Part shown: positions 43,433-52,172 of the stretch, one piece after another | How positions within the stretch are numbered: the stretch's first letter is position 1 | Layout: each line of letters begins with the position of its first letter | Assembly: GCF_000424265.1 (NCBI RefSeq) | Contig: NZ_AUJO01000002.1 | Location: 355,289-419,288, forward strand | Reading direction: 5' to 3' | DNA: 64,000 nucleotides | Source: Butyrivibrio sp. WCD3002 | GTDB lineage: Bacteria; Bacillota; Clostridia; Lachnospirales; Lachnospiraceae | Notes under the pieces: generated by a model | Told to the model about the DNA's origin: nothing | Database searches by the model: none | Seen by the model: only the letters and a program-made list of their open reading frames with translations | Program-made: the position numbers and the translations under genes

Positions 43433-44533
43433 CTACTCCGTCGCTATATTTTCAGCAATTACATAAGCATGGTTTTTCAAATAATCATACCATAATGCGT
43501 AAGATTTTGCTTTCAAATGTATATTGTCAAATGAAAGATCCTGAGTCAGTGCACCGTTCTCATCATCAGTAGCTTCATTCATGTCCAGATAAAAAACATG
43601 CTGATTATCTGCAATCTGCGCTATTACCTGGTTTCGCTCATTTATGCGCTCGTTTTTAAACACCTTGTCATTATTGCTCTTGGCTGCGGTAACATGCATA
43701 ATTCCCTGAATATATATCTGGGCATCGGGCTGCAGTTCTCTTATTCTGCCAACAACGCCGGCATAGGCTTCACCAAAGGATTCGGGTGTTCCGCCGCCCA
43801 GCTCATTCAGTCCGAGCATAATATATATTTTACCAAATTTCTTCTGTTCTAACGCCTGTGCAATCGTAATTTTTTCAGAATTTTCGTCAAGCTTTAAAAA
43901 TGCCTTTTTCTCAAAATCATAGATTGTAAGAGATATCTTGGCATAGAAGGTGGATCTGTCCATCAGCTCCTGACAATATTCCGAAAGTCCCACTGTTCTT
44001 GAATCACCAATAAAAAGTGCGTCGCAGAAATAATCATCATCCACTGTCGCAAGCTGGTATACCGGCGGCTCAGGTATTTGCTCTTCAACAGGCACTTCCA
44101 CAGGTACTTCAGCAGCAGTATCCTCTGTAGGCATTTCCTGATTCTCAGCAGTCTGCTGACCATCAGCAAGAGCTTCTCCCGCTGCTTCCGGATTCTCACC
44201 TTCTGCAGGATTCTCCGGTTGCTCAGGATTGTCAGAGGGCTGTTCCTGATCACTGTTATCAGCAATTTCATTATTTTCACTCTGCTCAACACTGTCAGGG
44301 TCCTGCGATAACTGCGCAGATCCCGTACCCATCATATTATTTGCAAGGGCCACGAGATAAGGCTGATTACCGTCAAAGAGATTTCGCAGTGTCAGCGACA
44401 TAACAGGCGCTTCCTGCGGATCATATTCAATTTCTCTGTACTGAGTATCTTTTCCCAATATTGAATCAGCGGTTGCAAGTAAATAGAACAGCATCACCAA
44501 TATTGTCAGAAGATACTTTGAGAGTTTTTTCAA
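43433..44533 (-). CDS. SGNH/GDSL-type hydrolase, MBOAT partner
   Basis: 366 residues: N-terminal membrane anchor, a long Glu/Asn/Pro-rich linker (about residues 80-155), then an SGNH fold with DALFIGDSRTVGLSEY (catalytic serine), IMLGLNELGGG (Gly-Asn block) and DNIHLKAKSYALWYDYL (catalytic Asp-x-x-His). It is 11 bases downstream of an MBOAT gene, the standard pairing for surface O-acylation. It probably acts as the extracytoplasmic transferase or esterase. Confidence 0.88.
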   Translation of the reverse strand: MKKLSKYLLTILVMLFYLLATADSILGKDTQYREIEYDPQEAPVMSLTLRNLFDGNQPYLVALANNMMGTGSAQLSQDPDSVEQSENNEIADNSDQEQPSDNPEQPENPAEGENPEAAGEALADGQQTAENQEMPTEDTAAEVPVEVPVEEQIPEPPVYQLATVDDDYFCDALFIGDSRTVGLSEYCQELMDRSTFYAKISLTIYDFEKKAFLKLDENSEKITIAQALEQKKFGKIYIMLGLNELGGGTPESFGEAYAGVVGRIRELQPDAQIYIQGIMHVTAAKSNNDKVFKNERINERNQVIAQIADNQHVFYLDMNEATDDENGALTQDLSFDNIHLKAKSYALWYDYLKNHAYVIAENIATE

Positions 44534-44544
44534 AATACACTACC

Positions 44545-45942
44545 TCAAAAGTTAAAATACAAGAACGGATTACCCGCCTTGGTGGATGAAATACATGCAC
44601 AAGCCACAAAGAGCGCAAATATCAATATTTTTATAACAGGACTTTTCCTGTTCTCCTTAACAAATTCAAAAAAGCACGGAATAAGAAGAACCAGGCCCGC
44701 AATCAAAAAGACTCCGTATCTGTCTGTGAACTTAGCAAAGTCCCCGGGATTCACAGCTACTCCGCTTCCGAAAAAAGGAAACAGTCTGCTAAAGTAGTTC
44801 GCAATATCCGTAAATGAGCTAAGTGCAAAAACAACCCATGTAAGGGGTACAAGAACAAGCACGTTGATTCTTCCGACAACTGCCATAAGTCCCTTTTTCT
44901 TTGACAAAACAAACTTCTCTGCAAGTATCAGCAACAGAAGAGTTCCGCTCCAGATAAAGAAATTCGGCGTGATGCCGTGCCATATTCCGGTGAACAGCCA
45001 TACAACAAAGAGATTGAAAGCTGTGCGTTTTGTCCCTTTTTTGCTTCCTCCAAAGGGAATGTATACATAATCCTTGAACCATGAGCCAAGTGTCATATGC
45101 CATCTTCTGTAAAAATCGCTGACACTTCCTGCCGCATAAGGATGGTTAAAGTTCTGCACAAAAGGGAAGCCAAGAGCAACACCTACACCTGCCGCCATAA
45201 GTGAATATCCCCAGAAATCAAAATAGAGATTAAGGGAATAACACACGGCTCCAAGCCAGGCAAGTGGTGTTGAAATACTTTCATATCCTATGGTTCCGAT
45301 TTCATTCCACATCATAGCCATATAATCGGCTATAAGAATCTTCATTCCAAATCCAAGAGAAAACCAGAATAATCCGCTCTCTATTCTGCAAAGATACATG
45401 GGGAGCCTGTCCCTGAACAGCAAAAACATTTCCTTTTTGCCGCTTATGGCTTCATTTTTCTCATAGTAGTCATAGCGCATTATAGGGCCGGATATAACCT
45501 GTGGAAATAACGAAAAATAAGCCAGTGCTGAAAAGAACGCCGGCCTTTTTTTTATTAATCCCTTATAGCAATCTGCCTGATAGGAGATCATTTTGAATGT
45601 GAAGAAGCTGATACCCAGCGGAAGAACACTGACCTGTCCAAACTGCACAAGCAGCTTAAAGGCCATCAGAACTCCCGCATCCAGCAGAACTGACAGATAT
45701 AAGAACTTCTTTTTTTTACCGAGACATTGCAGGGACAACAAATAATTCACAACTACTGAAGCTGCAAATATCCCCAAACTCCTGATATCTCCGATTGCAT
45801 AAAACACAAGGGAGCCTACCGACAGTACAATACTTCTGAATCGGTAAGGCACAGCGTAATATATAATCAGAAATATCGGTAAAAATCTAAATATAAATGA
45901 TAAATCCGAAAAATTGATCATATTCGCGTTAATCTGTAGCAT
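44545..45942 (-). CDS. MBOAT family O-acyltransferase (second copy)
   Basis: 465 residues with about eleven helices. MBOAT blocks: PLGISFFTFKMISYQAD, YFSLFPQVISGPIMRYDYY, FYRRWHMTLGSWFKDYVY and the catalytic histidine in TGIWHGITPNFFIWSG. The start is unclear: ATG at 45942 overlaps the TPR gene by 14 bases; ATG at 45921 (MINFSDLSF) fits family alignments better but has no ribosome binding site. It works with the SGNH protein downstream on an unknown surface polymer. Distinct from the copy at 21450-22898. Confidence 0.92.
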   Translation of the reverse strand: MLQINANMINFSDLSFIFRFLPIFLIIYYAVPYRFRSIVLSVGSLVFYAIGDIRSLGIFAASVVVNYLLSLQCLGKKKKFLYLSVLLDAGVLMAFKLLVQFGQVSVLPLGISFFTFKMISYQADCYKGLIKKRPAFFSALAYFSLFPQVISGPIMRYDYYEKNEAISGKKEMFLLFRDRLPMYLCRIESGLFWFSLGFGMKILIADYMAMMWNEIGTIGYESISTPLAWLGAVCYSLNLYFDFWGYSLMAAGVGVALGFPFVQNFNHPYAAGSVSDFYRRWHMTLGSWFKDYVYIPFGGSKKGTKRTAFNLFVVWLFTGIWHGITPNFFIWSGTLLLLILAEKFVLSKKKGLMAVVGRINVLVLVPLTWVVFALSSFTDIANYFSRLFPFFGSGVAVNPGDFAKFTDRYGVFLIAGLVLLIPCFFEFVKENRKSPVIKILIFALFVACACISSTKAGNPFLYFNF

Positions 45943-47341
45943 TGTTTATCTCAGCCAATTTTGTTTCTGCTGATGATGCGCTTCTGGTATCCTCAAAATC
46001 GTTGATAACCTGGTCGTAAATAACCTTGGCATTGTCTGTATCTCCACTCTCGTAATAAGAATTGCCGAGATTATACAACGCATCCACATTGGTATTATCA
46101 TACTGGAATGCCTTGATCAAAGCAGGAATAGCAGTCTCATAATCACCGTTCCTGTATGCATCATAGCCCACAGCATAGCTTCGCTGTGAAAGATCAGCTC
46201 CCACAAAGGTCATAAGTCCATTGTAAAGATCCATGAACTGTGTAGATGCTTCATCTCCAAGATTGTCGATATCCACATCCTTAAGCTGTTCCTCAATTCC
46301 TTCGATATTGGTCTGATCAGCAAGATAGAGAGAAGCTGCTTCCATAAGGTTGTTACCAACTGAAGCAGGTGTATCTGCACCCTGATAGGAGTTTATCTCA
46401 TTCTGAAGCTCCTCTATCTGTGTCTGAAGCGTACTTATCTGCTGCTCATATTCACCCATTTTGGCTGATTTTGAATCAGACTCCTCACTTATTTCAGATA
46501 TCTGAGTCTTATAATTTGCATTCATTTTCTGTATTCTTGCGGGCAAAATAAGGAAGTTTGCTGCGGCTACTCCAAGTATCACGCCAAGAACAATTCCCCA
46601 AATAGATCCGCTCTTAGTAAATACATTCTGTCTTACCGGCTGAATGATAGTCTCGTTGTCTCTGGTATATCTGACAACGTCATTAGCTGACTTTTTGTTC
46701 TCTTCCTGAGCCTTTAAATCCTGGGGAAGCATCATACTTTCAGTTTCCTTCAGATAACGGGCTGCCATTACATTTCCGGTATCAAGCTTAAGACTCTTCT
46801 CTGCCTCTGTTTTAGCCTTGGCATAGTTGCCGTTATTCAGATAAAGAAGCGCCAAAAGCAGATGAGCCCTGACAAATCCGGGGTTCATCGAAAGTACCTT
46901 TTTAAGCTGAATAACTGCCATGTCCAAGCTGTCCTGGTGACAATAATTCAGTGCAATATTGTATTTTTTGATTGTCTGATTGAAAACCTCGAGCCTTGAA
47001 GGATCATTACGGACCATATCCATGTAATCGTCCGCCGAATTGTCCTCGCTCTTTAGATTTTTACTGATAACCCACTCACTGAGGGCTGCAACGACTTCAC
47101 CGGTCTCATAATAGACCAGTCCTAAAAGGTTTCTGGCCTGAATATTACTTTTATTAAGTTTAAGACTTTGGTGCAAAGACTCAATAGCTCCGGACATATT
47201 GCGCACCTCAGCCCTCTCTAAACCCTCGTTGTAGTAACGGTTGGAAAGAGCAATTATGCGCTTATATACCTTTACTCCGGCGCCGCAATTAGGACAATAC
47301 TCGCGGTTTGTGAGCTCTGCTCCGCATTTATAGCATTTCAT
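45929..47341 (-). CDS. Zinc-ribbon, TPR-repeat membrane protein
   Basis: 470 residues. It starts with a zinc ribbon (CYKCGAELTNREYCPNCGAG), followed by TPR repeats (about residues 30-200), a transmembrane helix (GIVLGVILGVAAANFLIL, near residue 250), a coiled coil (Gln/Glu-rich, about 280-320) and further TPR repeats on the far side of the membrane (YDAYRNGDYETAIPALIKAF). The layout joins a cytoplasmic ribbon and TPR part to an external TPR part, suggesting a scaffold. Follows a 56-residue gene by 29 bases. Confidence 0.82.
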   Translation of the reverse strand: MKCYKCGAELTNREYCPNCGAGVKVYKRIIALSNRYYNEGLERAEVRNMSGAIESLHQSLKLNKSNIQARNLLGLVYYETGEVVAALSEWVISKNLKSEDNSADDYMDMVRNDPSRLEVFNQTIKKYNIALNYCHQDSLDMAVIQLKKVLSMNPGFVRAHLLLALLYLNNGNYAKAKTEAEKSLKLDTGNVMAARYLKETESMMLPQDLKAQEENKKSANDVVRYTRDNETIIQPVRQNVFTKSGSIWGIVLGVILGVAAANFLILPARIQKMNANYKTQISEISEESDSKSAKMGEYEQQISTLQTQIEELQNEINSYQGADTPASVGNNLMEAASLYLADQTNIEGIEEQLKDVDIDNLGDEASTQFMDLYNGLMTFVGADLSQRSYAVGYDAYRNGDYETAIPALIKAFQYDNTNVDALYNLGNSYYESGDTDNAKVIYDQVINDFEDTRSASSAETKLAEINNATD

Positions 47342-47370
47342 AATAAGAAGAAAGCCCCTTTTCTATATAA

Positions 47371-47541
47371 TCATGAACGACTGCGCATCTGACGATTTGA
47401 TTCCTCGGCCTTGGCATCCTTTAGCAGGCTGACAAGGACATCTGCCATGTCGTCCAAATCCTGGTTATAGATGATCTCCTCAGCATCCTCTATCTCCAGG
47501 CTGGGCCTGAACTTCTTAAGTTCATTTTCAAAATTGATCAT
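47371..47541 (-). CDS. Short conserved-looking protein, 56 residues
   Basis: A 56-residue frame starting MINFENELKKFRPSLEI and ending RQMRSRS, acidic and helical with the phrase DDMADVLVSLLKDAKAE. It fits exactly between folC (43 bases upstream) and the zinc-ribbon TPR gene (29 bases downstream) in the same direction, and GGGAG lies upstream of the ATG at 47541. No motif is recognised. Position in the operon and the absence of other coding makes it a real gene. Confidence 0.7.
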   Translation of the reverse strand: MINFENELKKFRPSLEIEDAEEIIYNQDLDDMADVLVSLLKDAKAEESNRQMRSRS

Positions 47542-47584
47542 TTTTTCAAAGCTCCCTCATACCTTGCATATCTTTATTAGCACA

Positions 47585-48985
47585 TCAATTGCCGGGCATA
47601 ATGCCAAGTGTCTCTCTGACCTGCCCAACAAGATATAAAGAACCGGCAGCGAACACAACATCACCGGCCCCCCTGTCGGTAAGAATATCCATAAGTGCGT
47701 CCCTTACGCCATCATAATAGGAAAAGCGGATATTCAAGTCACCGTCTAATCTCGATGTCTCGGACTCGATCGCAGCTCGAAGCTGTGACTCAGAAGCTGT
47801 TCTGGAAGTATTAAGAACTGCAATATATACTCTGTCGAACAACCTGCTCTCAAGAATTTTCCTTATCATAAGGTGATACTGCTTGTCTGATACGGCGCCA
47901 AAAAGCAAATATCTGTGTCTTTCGCAGGGTACCTCCTTAGCACTTTCAAGAAAAGCATCCATGCCATCCACGTTGTGAGCACCGTCGACATATATTCCGG
48001 GAAGAATAAGTTCCATTCTTCCACCCCATTTGGCCTTTCTAAGGCCAAAACGAATATCATTTTCTGAGATTTTTATTCCAAGATCGCGCAATGCCCGAGT
48101 ACACATTATCGATATTGCAGCATTTTCTGTCTGAAATTTCGCGATAGTCTGCAGTCTGAGACCGCAATAATTATCATACTGAGATTCATAGGAAAAATCA
48201 ATGCAAATATTCCCTGCTTCATCGGGGATAGGGACAATATCATAGGAAAACTCAGGTTCAACACGGTAAACCTTCGCTCCCATTTCCTGTGCGCGTTTCT
48301 CAATTACCTCTGTGCTTCCTTCTCTTTTGTTAAGGAAAACCAAAGGAACGTTATTTCGTATAATTCCTGCCTTTTCAGCGGCAATTTCCGAAATTGTATT
48401 TCCAAGATACTGCATATGATCCATGCCTATCTCAGTTATCACATCAAGTATAGGCTCGTGTATGCTATTGGTAGCATCAAGCCTTCCTCCGAGTCCCGTC
48501 TCCAGTACAAGAAAATCCACCGGATGCTCACTGTACAGTAGCATAGCCATAAAAAACAGAAACTCGAAATATGTAGGGAAATATTCTCCCTGCTTATATC
48601 CATTTATACGTATAAGAAGCTTAGCGAAAATATCGCAGAAGGTATTATCCTCTATGGGCTTTCCGTTTATGCAAAAGCGTTCCGTAAGCTTTACAAGATG
48701 CGGTGAAGTAAACATTCCCACAGAAAAGCCTGCCTGCCTTAGTATCTCTGAAAGATAGTTACAGACAGAGCCTTTCCCGTTGGTTCCTGCCACATGAATT
48801 ATCTTCATGCCAAGATCAGGGCTTCCCAAATATTCAAGGAACTCTCTGGTCTCTTCTACGGAATGTTTCTCAGTAAATGCAGGTATCAATTCGATAAACT
48901 GCTCACACTCATAAAAGCGGGGCTTTTCCCCTACATCGATGAGACTCATAATCTCATCGATGCGGTTAGTCAAATCGTCTTTCAT
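47585..48985 (-). CDS. folC: Folylpolyglutamate / dihydrofolate synthase
   Basis: 466 residues. Mur-ligase-like signature: HVAGTNGKGSVCNYLSEIL (ATP loop), followed by TSPHLVKLTERF, FEFLFFMAML, LETGLGGRLDATN and DHMQYLGNT. These are the FolC blocks. It adds glutamate to folate and, in some organisms, makes dihydrofolate. It is coupled to valS with 13 bases between them, an arrangement known in Firmicutes. Confidence 0.95.
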   Translation of the reverse strand: MKDDLTNRIDEIMSLIDVGEKPRFYECEQFIELIPAFTEKHSVEETREFLEYLGSPDLGMKIIHVAGTNGKGSVCNYLSEILRQAGFSVGMFTSPHLVKLTERFCINGKPIEDNTFCDIFAKLLIRINGYKQGEYFPTYFEFLFFMAMLLYSEHPVDFLVLETGLGGRLDATNSIHEPILDVITEIGMDHMQYLGNTISEIAAEKAGIIRNNVPLVFLNKREGSTEVIEKRAQEMGAKVYRVEPEFSYDIVPIPDEAGNICIDFSYESQYDNYCGLRLQTIAKFQTENAAISIMCTRALRDLGIKISENDIRFGLRKAKWGGRMELILPGIYVDGAHNVDGMDAFLESAKEVPCERHRYLLFGAVSDKQYHLMIRKILESRLFDRVYIAVLNTSRTASESQLRAAIESETSRLDGDLNIRFSYYDGVRDALMDILTDRGAGDVVFAAGSLYLVGQVRETLGIMPGN

Positions 48986-48998
48986 TCCTACACCTGTA

Positions 48999-51671
48999 TT
49001 ATTTCTTCAGCTGAGCAAGTCTCTCCTGCACCTGTGCATAGGTCTGCTCGTACTTCTGCTGCTTTGCTTTTTCTTCCTCAATTTTTTCAGCCGGAGCCTT
49101 GGAAAGGAATTTCTCGTTGGTAAGCATACTCTGTGATCTCTTAAGCTCACCCTCAAGCTTCTTCAGTTCCTTCTCAAGACGCTCGATCTCAGCTGAGATA
49201 TCAACAAGATCAGAGAAAGGAATATAAATAGTAGCATCTGCAAGGACTACAGAAACTGCATCTTCAGGAATACCTGTCTTATCATTCTGGCATACAGACT
49301 CAGAAGCGCTTCCAAGTGTCTCGAAGAAAAGCTTACCTGTACGGAAGATATTAAGTGCTTCCTCGTTTTCTGAAACTACATATACAAGTGCCTTTCTTGA
49401 AGGAGCAACGTTCATCTGTGTGCGGACATTACGGATGCCTCTTACGGCTTCCTTAATAGTCTCGATTGCCTTCTCATCAGAAGCATAGTTCCACTCTTCC
49501 TTATACTCAGGCCAGCTGGAGATCATGATTGACTCCTCCTCGTCCTGAAGTGTGCAGAAGATTTCTTCTGTAACGAAGGGCATGTAGGGATGAAGAAGCT
49601 TAAGGCCGTTAATAAGCACTGTCTGAAGTGTCCAGAGTGCTGCCTCGTGAGACTTCTTATCATCTGAATTGTAGAGACGGGGCTTAACCATCTCGATATA
49701 CCAGTCGCAGAATTCCTCCCAGATAAAGTCATAAACCTTCTGTACTGCGATTCCAAGCTCGAACTTATCCATGTTCTCTGTTACTTCACGGATAGTGTTG
49801 TTAAGTCTTGAAAGAATCCAGTGATCTACAGGCTCAAGACCCTCGGGCATGGGCTGGTGGATTGCGCTCTTAGCGTCTTCACCCATATTCATCATAATGA
49901 ATCTGGATGCATTCCATACCTTGTTCGCAAAGTTACGGCTGTTCTCAACTCTTTCATTATAGAAACGCATATCATTACCGGGTGCGTTACCTGTAACGAT
50001 TGTAAGTCTGAGTGCATCAGCACCGTAATTCTCAATAACCTCAAGAGGATCAATTCCGTTACCGAGAGACTTACTCATCTTTCTACCCTGTGAGTCTCTG
50101 ATAAGTCCATGGAAAAGAACTGTCTTGAAGGGATATGTTCCCATCTGCTCGTAGCTTGAGAAGATCATTCTGATTACCCAGAAGAAGATAATGTCATAAC
50201 CTGTTACAAGTACGTCTGTAGGGAAGAAGTATTTAAGTTCTTTGGTGTCGTGAGGCCATCCAAGAGTCTCAAAAGGCCAAAGAGCTGATGAAAACCATGT
50301 ATCAAGTGTATCCGGATCCTGAGTGAAATGCTCATGTCCGCACTTAGGACAAACCTTCGGTGCCTCTTTTGCAACAACTGTCTCGCCGCACTTGTCACAG
50401 TAGTAAGCAGGGATTCTGTGTCCCCACCAGAGCTGTCTGGAAATACACCAGTCACGGATATTATCAGTCCAGTTGAAGTATGTTTTCTCCATTCTGGAAG
50501 GTATAAGCTTTATTGTGCCATCCTTAACTGCATTGGAAGCAGGCTTAATAAGCTCGTCCATCTTAACGAACCACTGTGCCTTGATCATAGGCTCTACAGT
50601 TGTATGGCAACGATCATGAGTACCTACATTATGAGAATAGTCCTCGATCTTAACAAGAAGTCCCATCTCGTCAAGTTCCTTAACGATAGCTTCTCTTGCC
50701 TCATAGCGATCCATACCCTCAAACTTACCACCGTTTGCATTGATGGTAGCATCATCATTAAGGATATTAATCTCCTCAAGGTTATGTCTCTTACCAACCT
50801 CAAAGTCGTTAGGGTCATGGCCGGGTGTGATCTTAACTACACCGGTACCAAATTCCATATCTACATAATTATCTTCAACAATAGGAAGCTCTCTGTTTAC
50901 TATAGGAAGAAGAACCTTCTTACCCTTGAAACTCTTATATCTTTCGTCGTCGGGATTAACGGCAACAGCTGTATCACCAAGCATGGTCTCAGGACGTGTT
51001 GTAGCAAACTCAATGAACTCTGTCTTTGAAACAGTACCGTCCTCATCGATTACAGGATACTTGATGTGCCATAAATGACCTGCCTGCTCCTCATACTCAA
51101 CCTCGGCATCAGAAATAGAAGTCTTACATACAGGGCACCAGTTTACGATTCTGCTTCCCTTATATATGTAGCCTTTCTCATGCATCTTACAGAAAACTTC
51201 CGTAACGGCCTCATTACAGCCTTCATCCATTGTGAAACGCTCTCTGTCCCAGTCACAGGAAGAGCCAAGCTTCTTGAGCTGTGAAATGATCGTTCCGCCG
51301 TATTCCTTTTTCCACTCCCAGGCACGCTCAAGGAATTTCTCTCTTCCGAGATCTCTCTTATCAATGCCCTCTTCCTTAAGAGTGTCGATGATCTTAACCT
51401 CTGTAGCAATAGAAGCATGATCAGTGCCGGGCATCCAAAGCGCATTATAGCCCTGCATTCTCTTATAGCGGATAAGGATATCCTGCAATGTATTATCAAA
51501 AGCGTGGCCCATATGGAGCTTACCAGTGATATTCGGCGGCGGAATGACTATTGTGAAAGGCTTCTTAGTCTCATCCACCTCAGCATGGAAGTACTTATTT
51601 TCCTCCCATTTCTTATATAATCTGTCCTCAATCCCTTTGGGGTCGTACGTCTTTGCGAGTTCTTTTCTCAT
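48999..51671 (-). CDS. valS: Valyl-tRNA synthetase
   Basis: 890 residues. Class I signatures: PPPNITGKLHMGHAFDN with the HIGH block (HMGH, residues 53-56) and RKMSKSLGNG (KMSKS) near residue 530. Other ValS features: WKKEYGGTI, the editing domain with FATTRPETMLGD, a zinc-binding block CPVCKTSISDAEVEYEE, and a C-terminal coiled coil (LEKELKKLEGELKRSQSML). Charges tRNA-Val. AGAGGT lies upstream of the ATG. No T-box leader is seen upstream, which is unusual for valS of Firmicutes. First gene of a long operon. Confidence 0.98.
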   Translation of the reverse strand: MRKELAKTYDPKGIEDRLYKKWEENKYFHAEVDETKKPFTIVIPPPNITGKLHMGHAFDNTLQDILIRYKRMQGYNALWMPGTDHASIATEVKIIDTLKEEGIDKRDLGREKFLERAWEWKKEYGGTIISQLKKLGSSCDWDRERFTMDEGCNEAVTEVFCKMHEKGYIYKGSRIVNWCPVCKTSISDAEVEYEEQAGHLWHIKYPVIDEDGTVSKTEFIEFATTRPETMLGDTAVAVNPDDERYKSFKGKKVLLPIVNRELPIVEDNYVDMEFGTGVVKITPGHDPNDFEVGKRHNLEEINILNDDATINANGGKFEGMDRYEAREAIVKELDEMGLLVKIEDYSHNVGTHDRCHTTVEPMIKAQWFVKMDELIKPASNAVKDGTIKLIPSRMEKTYFNWTDNIRDWCISRQLWWGHRIPAYYCDKCGETVVAKEAPKVCPKCGHEHFTQDPDTLDTWFSSALWPFETLGWPHDTKELKYFFPTDVLVTGYDIIFFWVIRMIFSSYEQMGTYPFKTVLFHGLIRDSQGRKMSKSLGNGIDPLEVIENYGADALRLTIVTGNAPGNDMRFYNERVENSRNFANKVWNASRFIMMNMGEDAKSAIHQPMPEGLEPVDHWILSRLNNTIREVTENMDKFELGIAVQKVYDFIWEEFCDWYIEMVKPRLYNSDDKKSHEAALWTLQTVLINGLKLLHPYMPFVTEEIFCTLQDEEESIMISSWPEYKEEWNYASDEKAIETIKEAVRGIRNVRTQMNVAPSRKALVYVVSENEEALNIFRTGKLFFETLGSASESVCQNDKTGIPEDAVSVVLADATIYIPFSDLVDISAEIERLEKELKKLEGELKRSQSMLTNEKFLSKAPAEKIEEEKAKQQKYEQTYAQVQERLAQLKK

Positions 51672-52172
51672 AATTCGATAACCTCTTTACTATACGTTTA
51701 GATATTCTGTTCAATAATATTAAAATAAGAAATCTTTGTCAATGTAACAGAGATTTCCATAATAAAAATCTGGTTGAAAATGGAAACTACTTCATGTGGT
51801 GACACGGGTGTCATGACACAAATGTGGTTAACATAGTTGTATTGACCAAATTAGTACTGTTTGCTTTTTCTGACCTTGATATCCAGAATATCGTAAACCA
51901 GAGTATTAAGCCATTTTATGGGGCTCTTGGAATAGGCGTTTCCATTTAATCCCCAATTTCCACAGAGTTATCCACATGTACACGAGTGTCATTTTTTATA
52001 GTGATATACCATCTGTTGTATTAAAAACCGTATATTTTGGTAAATTATATATACAATTCACACAATTTACTGGTTTACATAATTTCATTTATCCACAATA
52101 TTATGTAAACCACCATATATTTTTCAGTGCAATTTAAGCTGTTTTTATGATGGTAAATTAGTTTAGATTACC
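51672..52172. other. 500-bp AT-rich intergenic region with DnaA-box matches
   Basis: No gene is supported here. It holds two perfect TTATCCACA matches (51968-51976, 52089-52097), a one-mismatch match on the other strand (51823-51831), a 12-bp palindrome GTGTCATGACAC (51808-51819) beside GACACGGGTGTC, and a 13-bp inverted repeat (52071-52112). It must also contain the valS promoter. It could be a DnaA-binding regulatory locus; an origin of replication is not supported because coding strand does not switch here. Confidence 0.6.
52071..52112. repeat. Perfect 13-bp inverted repeat enclosing a DnaA-box
   Basis: Left arm 52071-52083 (TGGTTTACATAAT) and right arm 52100-52112 (ATTATGTAAACCA), separated by 16 bases that contain TTATCCACA at 52089-52097. 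Seen directly in the sequence. Confidence 0.85.

Noticed and set aside
51672..52172. T-box leader for valS
   Set aside because: No AGGGTGGnACCGCG-like T-box sequence or following terminator occurs on the minus strand upstream of valS.
51672..52172. Chromosomal replication origin
   Set aside because: Only two perfect DnaA boxes, no dnaA/dnaN neighbours, and genes on both sides run in the same direction.
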